From positions 868,001 to 932,000 of the forward strand of contig NZ_CP034593.1 in assembly GCF_003971195.1 (NCBI RefSeq): DNA of 64,000 bases, read 5' to 3'. Positions within the stretch are counted from its first letter, which is position 1. Every line of letters starts with the position of its first letter. Below are positions 18,701 to 27,928 of this stretch, piece by piece. Origin of the DNA: Flaviflexus ciconiae. GTDB lineage: Bacteria > Actinomycetota > Actinomycetes > Actinomycetales > Actinomycetaceae. A program made the position numbers and the translations under genes. The notes below the pieces were generated by a model. It was not told the origin of the DNA. It was given only the letters and a program-made list of their open reading frames with translations, and did no database searches.

Positions 18701-19783
18701 CTACTTCTCAGTCTCCGTATTTTCATCCTTCGCCTCCGCGCGTGTCGCGGAGGACGCCCGGTGTTTGGCGGCGTTCTTGGCTGACCTATCGCTTTCGCCA
18801 AACGCTTCAGCTTCCGAGTTATCGGAATCCGAAGATTCGGTAGGACTGTCCGCTGAGGTGGCCGTGGCACCTTCAGCAGACGACGCACTTTCTGCCGAGG
18901 CCGCGCTGTCTGCGGAGTCCGCGTCCGGATCGGTCTGCGGGCCGTGCCCGGGCAGGTAGATGTCGTCGGCGTCGTCGCGTTCGCGCACGACCTTGGTGCG
19001 CCAGGCGAACATGACGGCTGCGAGAGCGAAGATGATGATCGAGGTCCAGACGTTGAGTCTGAGCCCGAGAACCATTTCTGCTTCGTCGATGCGGAGGTTT
19101 TCAATCCATACGCGGCCCAGCGTGTAGATCATGATGTAGGCCCAGAAGGTTTGGCCTCCGCGGAGGTTGAACTTGCGTTCCAGGGCCACGAGGGCAACGG
19201 CGCCAATGAGGCACCAGATCAGTTCGTACAGGAACGTCGGATGGAAGAGAGTCCCGTCCGGGTATCCCCCAACGATGTTCTCCGGGTCGATCTCCAGCCC
19301 CCAGGGCAGGTCTGTCGGCTTACCGTAGAGCTCCTGGTTGAAGTAGTTTCCGAGTCGGCCGATCGCCTGAGCGAGAAGCATACCGGGGGCAAGAGCATCC
19401 GCAAAGGGAGCTATTCGCAGACCGCGTCGCTTCAGCCCAATCCAGGCTCCCACGGCACCGAGTGCGACGGCTCCCCAGATACCGAGCCCGCCTTCCCAGA
19501 CTCGAAAGATCTTTGTCAGGTCGCCGTTCTCACCAAAGTACGGGTCGGGCGTTGTGAAGATGTGGTAGAGCCGGGCCCCCACAATTCCGAATACCACCAT
19601 CCACACAGCCACATCGAGGCTGACTTCGGCCGGGCCGCCCTTGCGGCGGTAGCGCTTTTCCAGCACCCACCAGGCGACAACGATGCCAATGAGAATGGCG
19701 ATGGCGTAGGCCCGCAAAGGTAGCGGACCGATCATCCACACCCCTTCGGACGGGGACGGGATTGATAGTGAAAGCATGCTCAC
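18701..19783 (-). CDS. lgt: Prolipoprotein diacylglyceryl transferase with acidic C-terminal extension
   Basis: Lgt transfers diacylglyceryl from phosphatidylglycerol to the lipobox Cys of prolipoproteins in the cytoplasmic membrane. Seven or so membrane segments and the family signature GRLGNYFNQELYG (near residue 146) are present, with GLGIWG and ENLRIDEAE also typical. The last 90 or so residues are a hydrophilic Ala/Ser/Asp/Glu-rich cytoplasmic tail absent from E. coli Lgt but common in actinobacteria. The GTG at 19783 overlaps the trpA stop (GTGA, 19780-19783); an ATG at 19777 is in frame. Linkage to trpA is conserved in actinobacteria. Confidence 0.93.
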   Translation of the reverse strand: MSMLSLSIPSPSEGVWMIGPLPLRAYAIAILIGIVVAWWVLEKRYRRKGGPAEVSLDVAVWMVVFGIVGARLYHIFTTPDPYFGENGDLTKIFRVWEGGLGIWGAVALGAVGAWIGLKRRGLRIAPFADALAPGMLLAQAIGRLGNYFNQELYGKPTDLPWGLEIDPENIVGGYPDGTLFHPTFLYELIWCLIGAVALVALERKFNLRGGQTFWAYIMIYTLGRVWIENLRIDEAEMVLGLRLNVWTSIIIFALAAVMFAWRTKVVRERDDADDIYLPGHGPQTDPDADSADSAASAESASSAEGATATSADSPTESSDSDNSEAEAFGESDRSAKNAAKHRASSATRAEAKDENTETEK

Positions 19784-20565
19784 CCTTCGCGGTGGGATCC
19801 GGCAGCGAGTTCCGTTGCCAGATCGCGGAGCTTCCGAAGGCTCGGGTCCTCCGAAAGCGCATGGATTAGTGCGGAGCCCACAATAACACCATCCGCGTAT
19901 TCGGCGATCTCGGCCGCCTGCTCTCGCGTCGATACACCAAGGCCCACGCAGACGCGTTCCCCGCCTGCGTAGCGAGTATCGGCGACCAGCTTGCGTGCCC
20001 GATCATCGACCTGCGCGCGGGCGCCCGTCACACCCATCGTTGACGCGGCGTAGACGAAGCCGGTCGAGGCATCGGCCGTGAGCTTGAGGCGCTCAGGACG
20101 CGATGATGGTGCGACCAGGAAGATTCGGTCGAGGCCGTATTCGTCCGAGGCTGCGATCCACTCCCCCGCCTCCTCGGGAATGAGGTCGGGCGTGATGAGG
20201 CCGGCTCCGCCGGCGTTCTTGAAGTCGCGCGCGAACCTATCGACGCCGTAGCGGTGGACGAGGTTGAAGTACGTCATGACCTCAACGGCTGCGCCCGTGG
20301 CGGCAACCTGCTCGACCACTCCGAACAGGTCCTTGACCTTGAAGCCGTTTGCGAGGGCTTCCTGGGTGGTCTTCTGAATGATCGGGCCATCCATGCTCGG
20401 ATCCGAGTACGGCAGTCCAAGCTCAATGATGTCGGCACCGGATTCGACAACGGCTATGGCCGCGTCGGCACTTCCCTGAACTGACGGATATCCGGTCGGA
20501 AGATAGGCGACGAATGCTGCCCCGCCCTTTGCCTTGGCGGCATCGATTTTCTCTGCTGCCCTCAT
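19780..20565 (-). CDS. trpA: Tryptophan synthase alpha subunit
   Basis: The 261-aa TIM-barrel subunit cleaves indole-3-glycerol phosphate to indole, which passes to TrpB. The catalytic Glu lies in IIELGLPYSDPSMDGP with the second acidic residue in the same segment, and the phosphate loop is ...GLGVSTREQAAEIAEYADG. The frame extends upstream to 20604, but the ATG at 20565 starts one base after the trpB stop, gives the family N-terminus (MRAAEKIDAAKAKG) and has GAGAGGTGCA upstream. It overlaps lgt by four bases. Confidence 0.95.
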   Translation of the reverse strand: MRAAEKIDAAKAKGGAAFVAYLPTGYPSVQGSADAAIAVVESGADIIELGLPYSDPSMDGPIIQKTTQEALANGFKVKDLFGVVEQVAATGAAVEVMTYFNLVHRYGVDRFARDFKNAGGAGLITPDLIPEEAGEWIAASDEYGLDRIFLVAPSSRPERLKLTADASTGFVYAASTMGVTGARAQVDDRARKLVADTRYAGGERVCVGLGVSTREQAAEIAEYADGVIVGSALIHALSEDPSLRKLRDLATELAAGSHREG

Positions 20566-20566
20566 A

Positions 20567-21778
20567 TCAGTGCACCTCTCGCGTCGCGGAACCGTCCAGC
20601 CCAAACCAGTCAGCGGCCGTAGCTACATCCTTGTCTCCCCTGCCCGAGAGGCAGACGAGAATCGTGGAATCCGGGTTTTCCTTACCGAAGCGAATGGCTC
20701 CGGCCAAGGCGTGTGCGGATTCGATGGCGGGAATGATTCCCTCGGTTCGAGACAGCAGGGCAAAGGCTTCCATCGCCTCAGCATCCGTCACCGGCTCGTA
20801 TTCGGCGCGCTTGATGGATGCCAGGTAGGAGTGTTCGGGGCCGACCCCCGGGTAGTCGAGACCCGCGGAAATCGAATGGGACGCGAGCGTTTGACCGTCT
20901 TCGTCCTGAAGCAGGTAGGTCTTCGCGCCGTGCAGAACGCCCACGTCACCGACGGTGATCGGCGCCGCGTGCCTGCCGCTCTCCATGCCTTCACCGGCGG
21001 CCTCGAGACCGATGAGGCGAACATCCTCATTCTCCAAGAATGCCGTGAAGGTGCCGATGGCGTTAGAGCCGCCACCGACGCACGCCAGAACGGCATCCGG
21101 CAGGGATCCGGTCAGGTCGAGAACCTGCTGGCGTGCCTCTTCACCAATGATCTTCTGCAGATCGCGGACGAGGGCCGGGAACGGGTGCGGGCCTGCGGCC
21201 GTACCGAAGATGTAGTTGGTCGTATCGACGCTAGCCACCCATTCGCGGAACGCTTCGTTGATCGCGTCCTTCAGCGTGGAGGAACCCTGGTGGACAGAAA
21301 CGACCTCGGCGCCGAGCAGTCGCATGCGGGCGACGTTGAGGGCCTGGCGGCGAATGTCCTCGGCACCCATGTAGATCGTGCACTCAAGCCCGAGAAGGGC
21401 GGCGGCAGTTGCCGTGGCAACTCCGTGCTGTCCGGCCCCGGTCTCCGCAATGACACGGGTCTTGCCGAGGCTGCGGGTCAGAAGGGCCTGGCCAAGAACG
21501 TTGTTGATCTTGTGCGAACCCGTATGGTTGAGATCCTCGCGCTTGAGGATGACGCGGGCACCGCCGCAGTGCTCGGCAAAGCGCGGCACCTCGGTGATGA
21601 TCGAGGGGCGTCCCGTGTACGTTTTCTGGAGCTCGGCGAGCTCCTCGAGGAAGGCGGGGTCAGCCTTGAGCTTCTCCCACCCGTCGGTCAGATCGTCCAG
21701 CGCCGCCATGAGCGCCTCGGGAATGTACCTGCCGCCGAATTCACCAAAGTAGGGGCCAGTCAGTTCGCTTGCCTTCAT
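20567..21778 (-). CDS. trpB: Tryptophan synthase beta subunit
   Basis: The 403-aa PLP enzyme condenses indole and serine to tryptophan. The PLP lysine is Lys90 in [10 protein letters not shown]. The glycine-rich phosphate-binding loop is [10 protein letters not shown], and [10 protein letters not shown] is also conserved. The N-terminus ([15 protein letters not shown]) is the canonical TrpB1 type. It is encoded between trpC and trpA with a gap of about 20 bases on the trpC side and one base on the trpA side. Confidence 0.96.
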   Translation of the reverse strand: MKASELTGPYFGEFGGRYIPEALMAALDDLTDGWEKLKADPAFLEELAELQKTYTGRPSIITEVPRFAEHCGGARVILKREDLNHTGSHKINNVLGQALLTRSLGKTRVIAETGAGQHGVATATAAALLGLECTIYMGAEDIRRQALNVARMRLLGAEVVSVHQGSSTLKDAINEAFREWVASVDTTNYIFGTAAGPHPFPALVRDLQKIIGEEARQQVLDLTGSLPDAVLACVGGGSNAIGTFTAFLENEDVRLIGLEAAGEGMESGRHAAPITVGDVGVLHGAKTYLLQDEDGQTLASHSISAGLDYPGVGPEHSYLASIKRAEYEPVTDAEAMEAFALLSRTEGIIPAIESAHALAGAIRFGKENPDSTILVCLSGRGDKDVATAADWFGLDGSATREVH

Positions 21779-21797
21779 GCTTCCTCCACGATCCGAA

Positions 21798-22561
21798 TCA
21801 TCTCGGAAACCGCTGCGCGGGGTTACCGGATTTCACGAGTGCCTCGCCGGTCAGAACAGCATCGGCACCGGCCTTCGCGTAAGCGAGAACGTCCTCCGGC
21901 CCGGAAACACCGGACTCGGCAACCTTGATAATCGTGTCCGGAACGAGCGACACAAGCTTCTCAAATACGGACATGTCAACATCGAGGGTCTTGAGGTTGC
22001 GGGCGTTGATGCCAATAACCTTGGCGTTCGTCTTGAGTGCGCGCTCAACCTCTTCCTCATCGTGCACCTCAACCAGCGCCGTCATGCCCAGCTCCTGGGT
22101 GAGTGCCAGGAAGGAGGTGAGCTCTTCGTCGGTCAGCGACGCAACGATGAGAAGCACAATGTCGGCCCCGTGGGCCCGGGCCTCGTAGATCTGGTATTCG
22201 GTGACAACGAAGTCCTTGCGCAGAACCGGTACGGAGACCTTCTGGCGTACGCGGTCAAGATCGCCAAGCGATCCGCCGAAGCGGCGCTTCTCGGTCAGGA
22301 CGGAGATTGCCGCTGCGCCGCCCGACTGGTATTCCACTGCCAGGTCCCCCGGCTCGGGGATATTGGCAAGAGCGCCCTTTGAGGGGCTGGAGCGCTTAAC
22401 CTCGGAAATGATGGAGATACCGGGGCAAGAAGGGCCGCCCTCGCATCGAGTGCCGGCGGAGCGGCCAGTGCGGCTTCCTTCACCCGCTCCAAGGGCATCT
22501 CGGCCTCTCGTACGGCGAGATCTTCACGCACGCCAACAATGATCTCGTCAAGAACAGTCAT
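21798..22561 (-). pseudogene. trpC: trpC, indole-3-glycerol phosphate synthase, with one frameshift in this sequence
   Basis: The two frames together encode an indole-3-glycerol phosphate synthase of about 254 aa, normal length. The N-terminal part is [20 protein letters not shown]. After the break come [46 protein letters not shown] and [11 protein letters not shown]. The join falls in a C2G4 run at 22420-22425; one added base gives [20 protein letters not shown], which is perfect family sequence, so an indel error is likely. The start has GAAAGG upstream. An intrinsic terminator ends just before that site. Confidence 0.88.
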
Positions 22562-22575
22562 GACAACCTTTCAGT

Positions 22576-22603
22576 AAAAAATGAGGGGCGCCGAGGCGCC
22601 CCT
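22576..22603 (-). terminator. Intrinsic terminator between trp membrane gene and trpC
   Basis: The stem AGGGGCGCC/GGCGCCCCT (22595-22603, 22584-22592) has a two-base loop. On the minus strand it is followed by CAUUUUUU (22576-22581), a textbook Rho-independent terminator. It ends only 14 bases before the trpC start codon, within what would otherwise be one trpE-trpC-trpB-trpA transcript. Confidence 0.85.
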
Positions 22604-22616
22604 GCAGTGCCTCGGT

Positions 22617-22894
22617 TCAGTCTTCGTACCAGGCGCCGCCCTTGGCGGTGTCTGTGAGCGAACGGGGCTGGCCCTTGCCCGTCTTCAGGAGAACGTAGGA
22701 AAGGGCGAGAGAAAGAACGAGGACGCCAACGCCTGCCCAGGCGAGCGGCTCGGAGAAAATGACGCCAAGTCCAATAACAAGCGCCGCGATACAGCAGCCC
22801 AACGCCATCGTCCATCCGGCCTTCGTGCGGCCGTGGTTCTCGTAGGGAACGGCAGGGGCAGGGTGTAGGTCTCGTTCTCGCTCATGGTCGACAT
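22617..22894 (-). pseudogene. Small trp-linked membrane protein (HGxxPAAW-like), with one frameshift
   Basis: Between trpE and trpC, actinobacteria carry a small two-helix membrane protein of unknown function (Rv1610 region in M. tuberculosis). Here the N-terminus MSTMSENETYTLP lies in one frame, and the remainder, with two hydrophobic segments (CCIAALVIGLGVIF and VGVLVLSLALSYVL) and the tail TAKGGAWYED, lies in another. Adding one base to the G4 run at 22855-22858 gives PPAVPYENHGRTKAGWTMA, which recovers the HG..xAxW motif of the family. The corrected length is about 92 aa. AAGGAG lies six bases upstream of the ATG at 22894; ATGs at 22897 and 22885 are alternatives. Confidence 0.75.
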
Positions 22895-22963
22895 CATGCT
22901 CCTTTGTCGGTGTCTGAACTTAGCTTAGCGGGGATTTATTCGGCTGTCGCCACTGCGCCACGC

Positions 22964-24490
22964 CTATGAGACAAGCGTGTTAGCGATCTGGATGGCACGC
23001 ACGGCGGCGGCCGCCTTGTTCCTCGTCTCGATGTCTTCCGTCTTCGGTACGGAGTCGGCAACGATTCCCGCACCGGACTGGACCGAGGCGCGACCGTTTT
23101 CGATGATCGCAGTACGGATTGCGATCGCCAGATCTGCGTTACCCGCGAAGTCGAAGTAGCCTGCCACTCCCCCGTAGATCCCGCGCCGTGCCGGCTCGAG
23201 CGTGTCAATGATTTCAATAGCACGGGTCTTCGGAGCACCGGACAGGGTTCCCGCCGGGAACGTTGCGGCCAGTGCCTCAACGGCGCTCACGCCGTCCCTC
23301 AGCTCTCCTGTGACCGTGGAGGTAATGTGCATAATGTGGGAGAAGCGGGCGATATCCATGAGCTCGGTGACTTCAACCGTGCCTGGCTTCGAAACCTTCG
23401 CCAGGTCGTTGCGGGACAGGTCAACGAGCATGACGTGCTCGGAAATCTCCTTGGGATCCTTCAACAGTTCCTCGGACATTTCCCGGTCTTCTGCCGGCGT
23501 GGCTCCGCGGGGGCGCGATCCGGCGATCGGGAAGGTACGCACAACGCCTTCCCGCACCGCCATCAGCGTCTCCGGACTCGAACCGACGACGGAGAATCCC
23601 CCGCGATCGTCTTCGAGGTTGAAGTAGTACATGTACGGCGACGGGTTGATGGAACGCAGGACGAGATAAACGTCGAGCGGATCCGCTGTGCAGTCAATAT
23701 CCGCGCGCTGCGATAGGACCACCTGGAAGACATCACCGTCGGTAATGTGCTGCTGGCCCTGGCGGACGGCGTTCTGGAACTCCTCGGAGCTCACTCGCAT
23801 GACGGGTTCTGATGGCGCGGTGGATCCCCGTCCGTACGCCCTCGCCGGCACGGGAGCCTGTAACGCTGCCTTCATGTCCTCGATTTTTACGAGAGCCCGG
23901 TCGTAGGCCGCCTCGGCACCTTCGGGACGTCCGTTGCGGTTAACCGCATTGGCGATCAGCCAGACGACGCCCCTGCGGTGGTCGATTGCGACGAGCTCTT
24001 CGGTCAGGCACATGGCAACGTCGGGTGTGCCGTGCTCGGACGGAGCGTTTTTCTTCAGGGTCGGCTCCCAGTCGTAGAGAACATCCCATCCGAGAACGCC
24101 GACCAGTCCGCCGGTCAGGGGCGGCATGCCATCCAGTGGTTCCGACTTGAGTTGCGCAAGAGCGCCTGACAGGAGCTCGATGGTCGAGCCTTCGGTCAGC
24201 AGGCCGTCGGGAACATCTCCGGACCAGGATGCCTGGCCGTCGCGTGCCGTCAGGGATGCCGAGGAGGACACTCCCACGAATGACCAGTTGGACCAGTAGT
24301 CCTGTTCTGCGGACTCGAGGATAAAGGAGCCCGGTCGGCCCATGGCCAGCTTTCGGTAGATGCTGGATGGGGATGTGTCGTCAACGAGTAGTCGCACAGC
24401 CACGGGCACAACGCGCCTTGTTGCTGCCAGCGTTACGAAGTCTTCCCTCCCCGGGAAGATCTCACCCCAGTCAGAGATTCGTGTCGTCAC
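22964..24490 (-). CDS. trpE: Anthranilate synthase component I
   Basis: The 508-aa product makes anthranilate from chorismate using ammonia supplied by a TrpG subunit. The chorismate-binding C-terminal half shows [13 protein letters not shown] sequence ([14 protein letters not shown]), [10 protein letters not shown] and [15 protein letters not shown]. The N-terminal segment [15 protein letters not shown] includes the LLES-type tryptophan feedback site. No trpG or trpD is in the window, so they must lie elsewhere. The start overlaps the 3' end of hisI by 20 bases. Confidence 0.95.
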   Translation of the reverse strand: MTTRISDWGEIFPGREDFVTLAATRRVVPVAVRLLVDDTSPSSIYRKLAMGRPGSFILESAEQDYWSNWSFVGVSSSASLTARDGQASWSGDVPDGLLTEGSTIELLSGALAQLKSEPLDGMPPLTGGLVGVLGWDVLYDWEPTLKKNAPSEHGTPDVAMCLTEELVAIDHRRGVVWLIANAVNRNGRPEGAEAAYDRALVKIEDMKAALQAPVPARAYGRGSTAPSEPVMRVSSEEFQNAVRQGQQHITDGDVFQVVLSQRADIDCTADPLDVYLVLRSINPSPYMYYFNLEDDRGGFSVVGSSPETLMAVREGVVRTFPIAGSRPRGATPAEDREMSEELLKDPKEISEHVMLVDLSRNDLAKVSKPGTVEVTELMDIARFSHIMHITSTVTGELRDGVSAVEALAATFPAGTLSGAPKTRAIEIIDTLEPARRGIYGGVAGYFDFAGNADLAIAIRTAIIENGRASVQSGAGIVADSVPKTEDIETRNKAAAAVRAIQIANTLVS

Positions 24491-24809
24491 GGTCAGTCAC
24501 CGCCTCAATGGTTCGATTGTCAAAGCAGGAGCGGGTTCCGGTGTGGCACGCTGCCCCCACCTGCTCCACCTGGATGAGCAAAGTATCGGAATCGCAGTCA
24601 TGTTCGATACCGCGCACGTACTGCCTGTGGCCGGAGGTGTCGCCCTTGCGCCAGAATTCCTGGCGGGAACGGGACCAGAACCAGACCCTGCCGGTTTCCG
24701 TCGTTCGAGTGTATGCCTCTTCGTTCATCCACCCCATCATGAGCACCCGCCCCGATTCGTGGTCCTGGATGATGGCGGGCACCAGTCCCGCATCGTTGTA
24801 GACGATCAT
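24471..24809 (-). CDS. hisI: Phosphoribosyl-AMP cyclohydrolase
   Basis: The 112-aa monofunctional enzyme performs the third step of histidine synthesis. It has the metal-binding segment [22 protein letters not shown] with the conserved cysteines, and [12 protein letters not shown] near the N-terminus. It is not fused to HisE, as usual in actinobacteria. The ATG at 24809 overlaps the hisF stop (ATGA) and its own 3' end overlaps trpE, so hisF-hisI-trpE read as a coupled unit. Confidence 0.95.
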   Translation of the reverse strand: MIVYNDAGLVPAIIQDHESGRVLMMGWMNEEAYTRTTETGRVWFWSRSRQEFWRKGDTSGHRQYVRGIEHDCDSDTLLIQVEQVGAACHTGTRSCFDNRTIEAVTDRDDTNL

Positions 24810-25576
24810 CGAACCTCGATCCCAGCGCTACGCAAGCCGTCCTTGACCTGGGCGATGGTGAGAGTACCGAAGTGGAACACGGAAGCCGCCAAAACCGCAT
24901 CCACGCCGATTTTTGCGACGGCGACGAAGTCCTCGACGGTTCCGGCTCCGCCGGAAGCAATGAGGGGCACGGAGCAGATTTCGCGTACCGCGCGTGTCAT
25001 CTCCAGATCGAACCCCTTGGTTGTGCCGTCGTGGTCCATCGAGTTGAGGAGGATTTCGCCAACCCCAAGATCCTGGGCCTGCTTCACCCATTCCAGAGCA
25101 TCGAGGCCCGCGGAGCGGCGCCCTCCGTGGGTGGTCACCTCGTAGCCCGAAGGGGAAGAACCATCCTCCTGGACGCGGCGAGCATCCACCGACAGGACCA
25201 GCACCTGATTGCCGAACTCCGTCGATATTTCCCGGAGCAGCTCGGGGCGGTTGATTGCTGCGGTGTTGACGGAAATCTTGTCGGCACCGGCGCCGAGCAG
25301 GCGGGCAACATCCTCGACGCTGCGGACGCCCCCACCCACGGTGAGGGGGATGAAGACCTGTTCGGCCGTGCGGGTCACAACCTCCATGGTTGTCCCCCGG
25401 TCCTCAACCGACGCGGAGACGTCGAGGAACGTGAGTTCGTCCGCACCCTGCTCGCCATAGACCTTGGCTAGCTCGACCGGGTCCCCAGCATCCGCCAGGT
25501 TCTCGAAGTGGACTCCTTTGACCACTCGACCGGCAGATACATCGAGGCACGGGATAACCCGAAGCGCAACGCCCAT
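24806..25576 (-). CDS. hisF: Imidazole glycerol phosphate synthase subunit HisF
   Basis: The 256-aa TIM barrel is the cyclase partner of HisH. It yields imidazole-glycerol phosphate and AICAR. The catalytic Asp residues lie in [16 protein letters not shown] and VLSVDARR, and phosphate-binding loops occur at VGGGVRS and IASGGAGT. The ATG at 25576 has AAGGAG six bases upstream; a TTG at 25582 is less likely. It is the first gene of the his-trp-lgt run and diverges from a kinase-like gene with a gap of only 44 bases. Confidence 0.95.
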   Translation of the reverse strand: MGVALRVIPCLDVSAGRVVKGVHFENLADAGDPVELAKVYGEQGADELTFLDVSASVEDRGTTMEVVTRTAEQVFIPLTVGGGVRSVEDVARLLGAGADKISVNTAAINRPELLREISTEFGNQVLVLSVDARRVQEDGSSPSGYEVTTHGGRRSAGLDALEWVKQAQDLGVGEILLNSMDHDGTTKGFDLEMTRAVREICSVPLIASGGAGTVEDFVAVAKIGVDAVLAASVFHFGTLTIAQVKDGLRSAGIEVR

Positions 25577-25620
25577 TTCCAACTCCTTCGATTGACTGAT
25601 CCAAGGCTAGGCTATCGCCT

Positions 25621-26175
25621 ATGAAGATCGGGATCGTCGACCATATTGCGGAACTTACCACGCGTGAGGGTAACCGCCCCATTATTGTCACGGTCGACGG
25701 ATTCTCCGGTTCCGGTAAAACCAGTCTCGCCGAAGGAATAGCGCGAGAACTCAACAGCCGCGGCCGCGGCTACGGCACCCTCCTCCTCGAGGTCGAGCTG
25801 TGGGCGCGTGGGTGGGGTGATCTCGCTGGCGGAGTCCGCCGCGTCAACGACGTTGTCGAAGGGCTTCAGAGCGGCCCAATCGAAACCCAAACCTGGAACT
25901 GGTGGACGGAAACGCTCGAGGACCCCATCGTTCTCAAGCCCAAGCCTGTCATTCTCGTGGTCGGCTCCGGCTCTGGCCAGATCCACTCCGATCTGGCCAT
26001 TTGGCTCGATGCTCCACGGGATACTCGCCGCGAGCGCGTTGCTCGACGCGATCCGTACGACTGGTCGGATCACTGGGAGGAATGGGAAAGCCAGGAACTG
26101 GGTCTCCTGGAAGTTCATGATTCCCGGGCCCACGCTGATATACAGATCGGCACAACAAACAACGATCGTGGGTGA
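25621..26175 (+). CDS. P-loop kinase-like protein (uridine kinase-like)
   Basis: The 184-aa protein has a Walker A motif GFSGSGKTSLAEG (about residues 27-39) and a late segment of the LDAPRDTRRERVARRD type, arranged as in uridine kinase or AAA-type small-molecule kinases. The central region (WARGWGDLAGGVRRVNDVV) is unlike canonical Udk and the substrate is unknown. It starts at the first base of an ATG and shares a 44-bp promoter region with hisF. Confidence 0.65.
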   Translation: MKIGIVDHIAELTTREGNRPIIVTVDGFSGSGKTSLAEGIARELNSRGRGYGTLLLEVELWARGWGDLAGGVRRVNDVVEGLQSGPIETQTWNWWTETLEDPIVLKPKPVILVVGSGSGQIHSDLAIWLDAPRDTRRERVARRDPYDWSDHWEEWESQELGLLEVHDSRAHADIQIGTTNNDRG

Positions 26176-26245
26176 CGTTGATATGGCGCAGGGTGACAAC
26201 AAGGAAGCCGATAATTGGGTCGAAAGAACCGGGTGAGAAGTCCAC

Positions 26246-26986
26246 GTGGCCGAGAGCAACATCGGAGGGACCGGGAGAGCGGTCAGCGTGCCAGAAAGAC
26301 GGAGCACTCCCAGGACGATGACTGAGCCACTGGCGCCCAGTGGCGTGGCAGATCACAGCCCATCGACTAAACAAGCTCAACCGCATCAGGTCCGAGAGGA
26401 CATTGTGTTGCGGGCCGACGACCCACGTCGCGCGAAGCTTGAGGTTGAGGGGTGGGTCATGGTTGCTCGCTCATGGGCTGCATCTCTCGATGCCGCGAGC
26501 GCTGACTTGGATGTCATGGATCGTGCGGTGGCGCGGAGCGCCGGGCACGGTCTCATCCGCGAGATTACTGATTTCGATGTTGCGGCTGTCCTTGAACTTG
26601 ACGTGGCGACGCTTGGGGACTGCCCCGGGGGCATTGCAACATCGCATACTCCGCTCACCGAATCCACTGCTCAAGTCAGCTCAGTTAGACGGGCCTTTGG
26701 GATTTTCGATGACAAAGGGAGGGCTTTGGGTGTCACCTATGTTGATATCGACGGTAGTTCTGCCGATACAGACTTTACGGTAGTCCTGCCCCAGTTTCGG
26801 GGGCTTCGCCTGGGATCTGCTGTGAAGGCCGCTTCCGTTCTTGCACTTATGAAGGATGGGGTCAGGATATTTCGTACCGGAGGCGCCGAAGAAAATACGG
26901 CAATTCTCAAGGCAAATCGGAGCCTAGGCTATGTGGTAGACGAAGAGTGGGTAACACTCAGACTCACCGCTGAGGATCGCGACTGA
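26246..26986 (+). CDS. GNAT-like N-acetyltransferase domain protein
   Basis: The product is up to 246 aa. The C-terminal 70 residues carry a GNAT-type acetyl-CoA site (VLPQFRGLRLGSAVKAASV, a relative of the Q/R-x-x-G-x-G/A loop) followed by IFRTGGAEENTAILKANRSLGY, which fits the end of GNAT domains of the MshD type. The N-terminal half is not recognised. The GTG at 26246 with GAGAAG upstream is used; several internal ATG codons are possible. The substrate is unknown. Confidence 0.65.
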   Translation: MAESNIGGTGRAVSVPERRSTPRTMTEPLAPSGVADHSPSTKQAQPHQVREDIVLRADDPRRAKLEVEGWVMVARSWAASLDAASADLDVMDRAVARSAGHGLIREITDFDVAAVLELDVATLGDCPGGIATSHTPLTESTAQVSSVRRAFGIFDDKGRALGVTYVDIDGSSADTDFTVVLPQFRGLRLGSAVKAASVLALMKDGVRIFRTGGAEENTAILKANRSLGYVVDEEWVTLRLTAEDRD

Positions 26987-27151
26987 TCATGAAGAGCATT
27001 TCGCCTCCAGCAATCGTCACACTCTTGGCTCCATTAGCTGCGGATTTGCATGAGCCGTAGGCAGGTCAGGGATCGTGCGGTTAATTTTTGATCGCTTCCA
27101 TCACTTATGATCGGTCTTGCTTACGTTCATTTTCGATATGAGGAGATTATT

Positions 27152-27523
27152 ATGGATGCTGCTCTGGTTACTCAGTGGACTTTCTTCGAGGAGGTTCCGA
27201 TCCCTTCGGACGTTGCGTCGTTGCTTGTGGAGGGGGAAGAGCCATATGCAGCTTTCAAGACTTTCCGTGATTCCGCGATTTTTACGTCTAAGCGGCTTAT
27301 TGTCCGTGACTCTCAGGGCATGACGGGTAAGAAGGTTGAGATCTATTCCGTTCCCTATTCGTCGATCAATATGTGGTCGACCGAGAACGCCGGGCGACTA
27401 GACATGAATGCCGAGATTGAGTTGTGGACCCGGGCAGGACATATCAAGATCAGCGTTGGCAAGAAGATCGACGTTCGGCGCATTGACATGCTTATTGCCA
27501 ACAGCGTTCTCTTGAACAGCTAG
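27152..27523 (+). CDS. Bacterial PH-domain protein (PF08000-like)
   Basis: The 123-aa protein forms one bacterial pleckstrin-homology-like domain: FTSKRLIVRDSQGMTGKK, EIYSVPYSSINMWSTENAG, EIELWTRAGHIKISVGK and a final helix. Proteins of this family are widespread and mostly uncharacterised. The start at 27152 has GAGGAG eight bases upstream; the frame extends to 27107 without a better site. Codon use is a little less GC-biased than in neighbouring core genes. A clear terminator follows at 27589-27632. Confidence 0.78.
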   Translation: MDAALVTQWTFFEEVPIPSDVASLLVEGEEPYAAFKTFRDSAIFTSKRLIVRDSQGMTGKKVEIYSVPYSSINMWSTENAGRLDMNAEIELWTRAGHIKISVGKKIDVRRIDMLIANSVLLNS

Positions 27524-27542
27524 TACTCGTAACAGAGTCCTT

Positions 27543-27587
27543 CGTGCGGTCAACACCCGTGCGGTAAATCCCCGTGCGGATCACTGC
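27543..27587 (+). repeat. Three tandem 15-bp repeats
   Basis: The units begin at 27543, 27558 and 27573, each with CGTGCGG followed by a more variable 8 bases. They directly precede the terminator of the PH-domain gene. Function is unknown. Confidence 0.6.
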
Positions 27588-27588
27588 G

Positions 27589-27632
27589 GTCGGTCGAGGA
27601 TTCTTAAGGACGTTCTCGACCGACTTCTTTCG
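27589..27632 (+). terminator. Intrinsic terminator of the PH-domain gene
   Basis: The perfect 10-bp stem GTCGGTCGAG/CTCGACCGAC (27589-27598, 27615-27624) with a 16-base loop is followed by TTCTTTCGTT. Confidence 0.75.
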
Positions 27633-27928
27633 TTAGCGGCAACCGAATTCACCATGGATCTCGATCGTCCGCAGTGCGTTGGGAAGACGCAGCAATTGCG
27701 AAGTCAGAGGTAACGGCACCATGTCGTTAAGTTACGGAATCTCGTCCTCTACCCCGATGCCTCACTGTATGTTCCTGCCCGGGCTGAATGTCCCTGCCGG
27801 GCTGACGTTCCTACACCCCGGCCGATTCGCCTGCGTGTCAGCAATTCATCTCTTGTCAGCCCGTGCCTGGGACAACGGGTTGATCACGTGAAAGCTACTG
27901 CGCGAGGTGGTTTGCGTGGCGCGTTGGC

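Larger units (their letters stand above)
27524..27928. other. Intergenic region (405 bp)
   Basis: It contains three tandem 15-bp repeats (27543-27587), the terminator of the PH-domain gene (27589-27632) and nothing else that I can support. The short open frame at 27679-27891 has no coding character. Confidence 0.5.

Noticed and set aside
20534..21928. 464-codon plus-strand frame opposite trpB
   Set aside because: It is an antisense shadow of trpB and trpC with no recognisable domain.
27679..27891. 70-codon plus-strand frame near the NUDIX gene
   Set aside because: It lacks a ribosome binding site and coding character and lies between a terminator and a convergent gene.
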